From positions 1 to 5,291 of the forward strand of contig JACCXR010000153.1 of NCBI GenBank assembly GCA_013696915.1: a stretch of DNA of 5,291 bases, written 5' to 3'. A program made the translations under genes and the position numbers. This document shows positions 4,595 to 5,291 of this stretch, in pieces. The notes under the pieces are model-generated. The model was not told where the DNA came from. It did not search any database and saw nothing but the letters and a program-made list of their open reading frames with translations. This DNA comes from Euzebyaceae bacterium. Its GTDB lineage: Bacteria; Actinomycetota; Nitriliruptoria; Euzebyales; Egibacteraceae. Every line of letters starts with the position of its first letter. The first letter of the stretch is position 1.

Positions 4595-5291
4595 TCGCCG
4601 CCGCGAGCGTGCCCTCGGGCATGTCCTCGCGAGCCAGGAGGTGAACGGCACCGCCGTGACGGAGGGTGCCGATGGCGGCCGCCTCGAGGTGGTCCTCGCC
4701 ACTCGCCATCCAGGCGGTGTCGGGCGTGCGGGTGTCGGTCGTTTCGTCGTCGCGACCCGACACCGTTTCGTCCTCAGCGAGGAGGAGCGTGTCGATGCGG
4801 CCCTGCGACGCGGCCGTGGCGACGGCTTCCACGTCGGTGACTGCTCGCGCATCGTTGCCTCCAAGGAGGGCCCCGAACCGTTCGACGGCGTCGTTCCTGG
4901 ACTGGTCGAGGCGGGGTTGCACGATGCCGTAGGCCGCAGCGTGGAGCTGGGTGAGGTCGAGCGAAGCAGGGTTGTGGTCGATGACGCCCACCAGGTGAGC
5001 GCCGAGAGTGGTGAGCTTCCGGAAGTGGCCGCCGATCTGGGCGTCGGCGACCACCACCACCGGGACGGGGGTGTCGGCCACGTGCTGGTCGAGCGCGGCG
5101 GCGACCCGCCGGACGAAGTCGACGAGCCGGGCCTTGTTCCACTCGGTGGGGCTGTCGCCGTAGACCTGTGCGGTGGTGGCGCCGATCGATCCGGTCTGGG
5201 GCCGTGCCGCCGGGCTCGCGTGTGAGAGGTTCTCGTAGTCCGGTTGTCCCGGGACGTCGTCAACGTTGGAAGGAAGATTCGTCGGCTCGAT
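4581..5291 (-). CDS. Bacterial eRF1-like protein (baeRF family 3-like), C-terminal 236 residues
   Basis: The frame is open to the right edge, so the N-terminus is outside the window; a GTG at 5081 is only an internal codon. Visible residue 49 onward (TEWNKARLVDFVRRVAAAL) leads into PVPVVVVADAQIGGHFRKLT and LVGVIDHNPASLDLTQLHAA. This pattern matches the middle domain of bacterial eRF1/Pelota-like proteins: a hydrophobic strand, then an H/N-P motif, then a leucine-histidine helix. The C-terminal domain has RIDTLLLAEDE, an acidic Thr-rich loop (about 176-195), then HLEAAAIGTLRHGGAVHLLA and the typical ending MPEGTLAAAILRY. Family members are proposed to act on ribosomes in rescue or stress responses, but their biochemical role is not settled. 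No other gene of its operon is visible. The family assignment is good; the subfamily number is from memory of the pattern. Confidence 0.8.
   Translation of the reverse strand: MEPTNLPSNVDDVPGQPDYENLSHASPAARPQTGSIGATTAQVYGDSPTEWNKARLVDFVRRVAAALDQHVADTPVPVVVVADAQIGGHFRKLTTLGAHLVGVIDHNPASLDLTQLHAAAYGIVQPRLDQSRNDAVERFGALLGGNDARAVTDVEAVATAASQGRIDTLLLAEDETVSGRDDETTDTRTPDTAWMASGEDHLEAAAIGTLRHGGAVHLLAREDMPEGTLAAAILRY

Noticed and set aside
4581..5081. A complete 166-residue protein starting at GTG 5081
   Set aside because: The same frame is open to the window edge, and the upstream residues (KARLVDFVRRVAAAL and before) continue the family pattern, so the GTG is an internal valine codon.
1..5291. tRNA, rRNA, CRISPR arrays, riboswitches or a replication origin
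   Set aside because: No cloverleaf, spaced direct repeats, conserved riboswitch core or iteron cluster was seen on either strand.

Overview
The window is very GC-rich. Its clear reading frames end almost every codon in G or C, and GTG and TTG serve as likely starts. The gene families present (TIGR02677/DUF2397, an actinobacterial-type XRE regulator with a PBP-like domain, a bacterial eRF1-like protein) point to a high-GC actinobacterium. The species cannot be named from this sequence alone.

Layout, left to right: (1) Positions 1-1769, minus strand: a 538-residue TIGR02677/DUF2397 protein, which is the JetA subunit of a type III Wadjet anti-plasmid system. It is followed, with an ATGA stop/start overlap, by the first 52 codons of the next gene, presumably jetB, which runs off the left edge. 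A strong Shine-Dalgarno and a plausible promoter lie upstream of jetA. (2) Positions 1770-2412: about 640 bases without an intact gene. They hold a short GTG-initiated plus-strand frame divergent from jetA, then a coding-looking, apparently frameshifted plus-strand remnant of unknown family. (3) Positions 2413-3973, minus strand: an intact XRE-type regulator with a PBP-like ligand domain, overlapping by 4 bases a modA gene for a molybdate-binding lipoprotein. modA is broken after about residue 146, and the sequence passes directly into the C-terminal end of a GNAT acetyltransferase in another frame. (4) Positions 3974-4580: a promoter/operator palindrome for the regulator, a plus-strand decayed gene of unknown function, and a frameshifted internal piece of an ISL3-family transposase. 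(5) Positions 4581-5291, minus strand: the C-terminal 236 residues of a bacterial eRF1-like (baeRF family 3-like) protein, open at the right edge.

In functional terms, the left end is the promoter-proximal end of a plasmid-defence operon (kleisin JetA, then MukE-like JetB, with SMC JetC and nuclease JetD expected beyond the edge). The middle is a rearranged accessory zone: half of a molybdate-uptake operon, a GNAT C-terminus and transposase debris. The regulator may still be functional, although its transporter partner is almost certainly not. No wholly new multi-gene system can be supported. The most notable points are the type III Wadjet operon beside a gene graveyard, the modA/GNAT junction, and two coding-like stretches that I cannot assign to a family.
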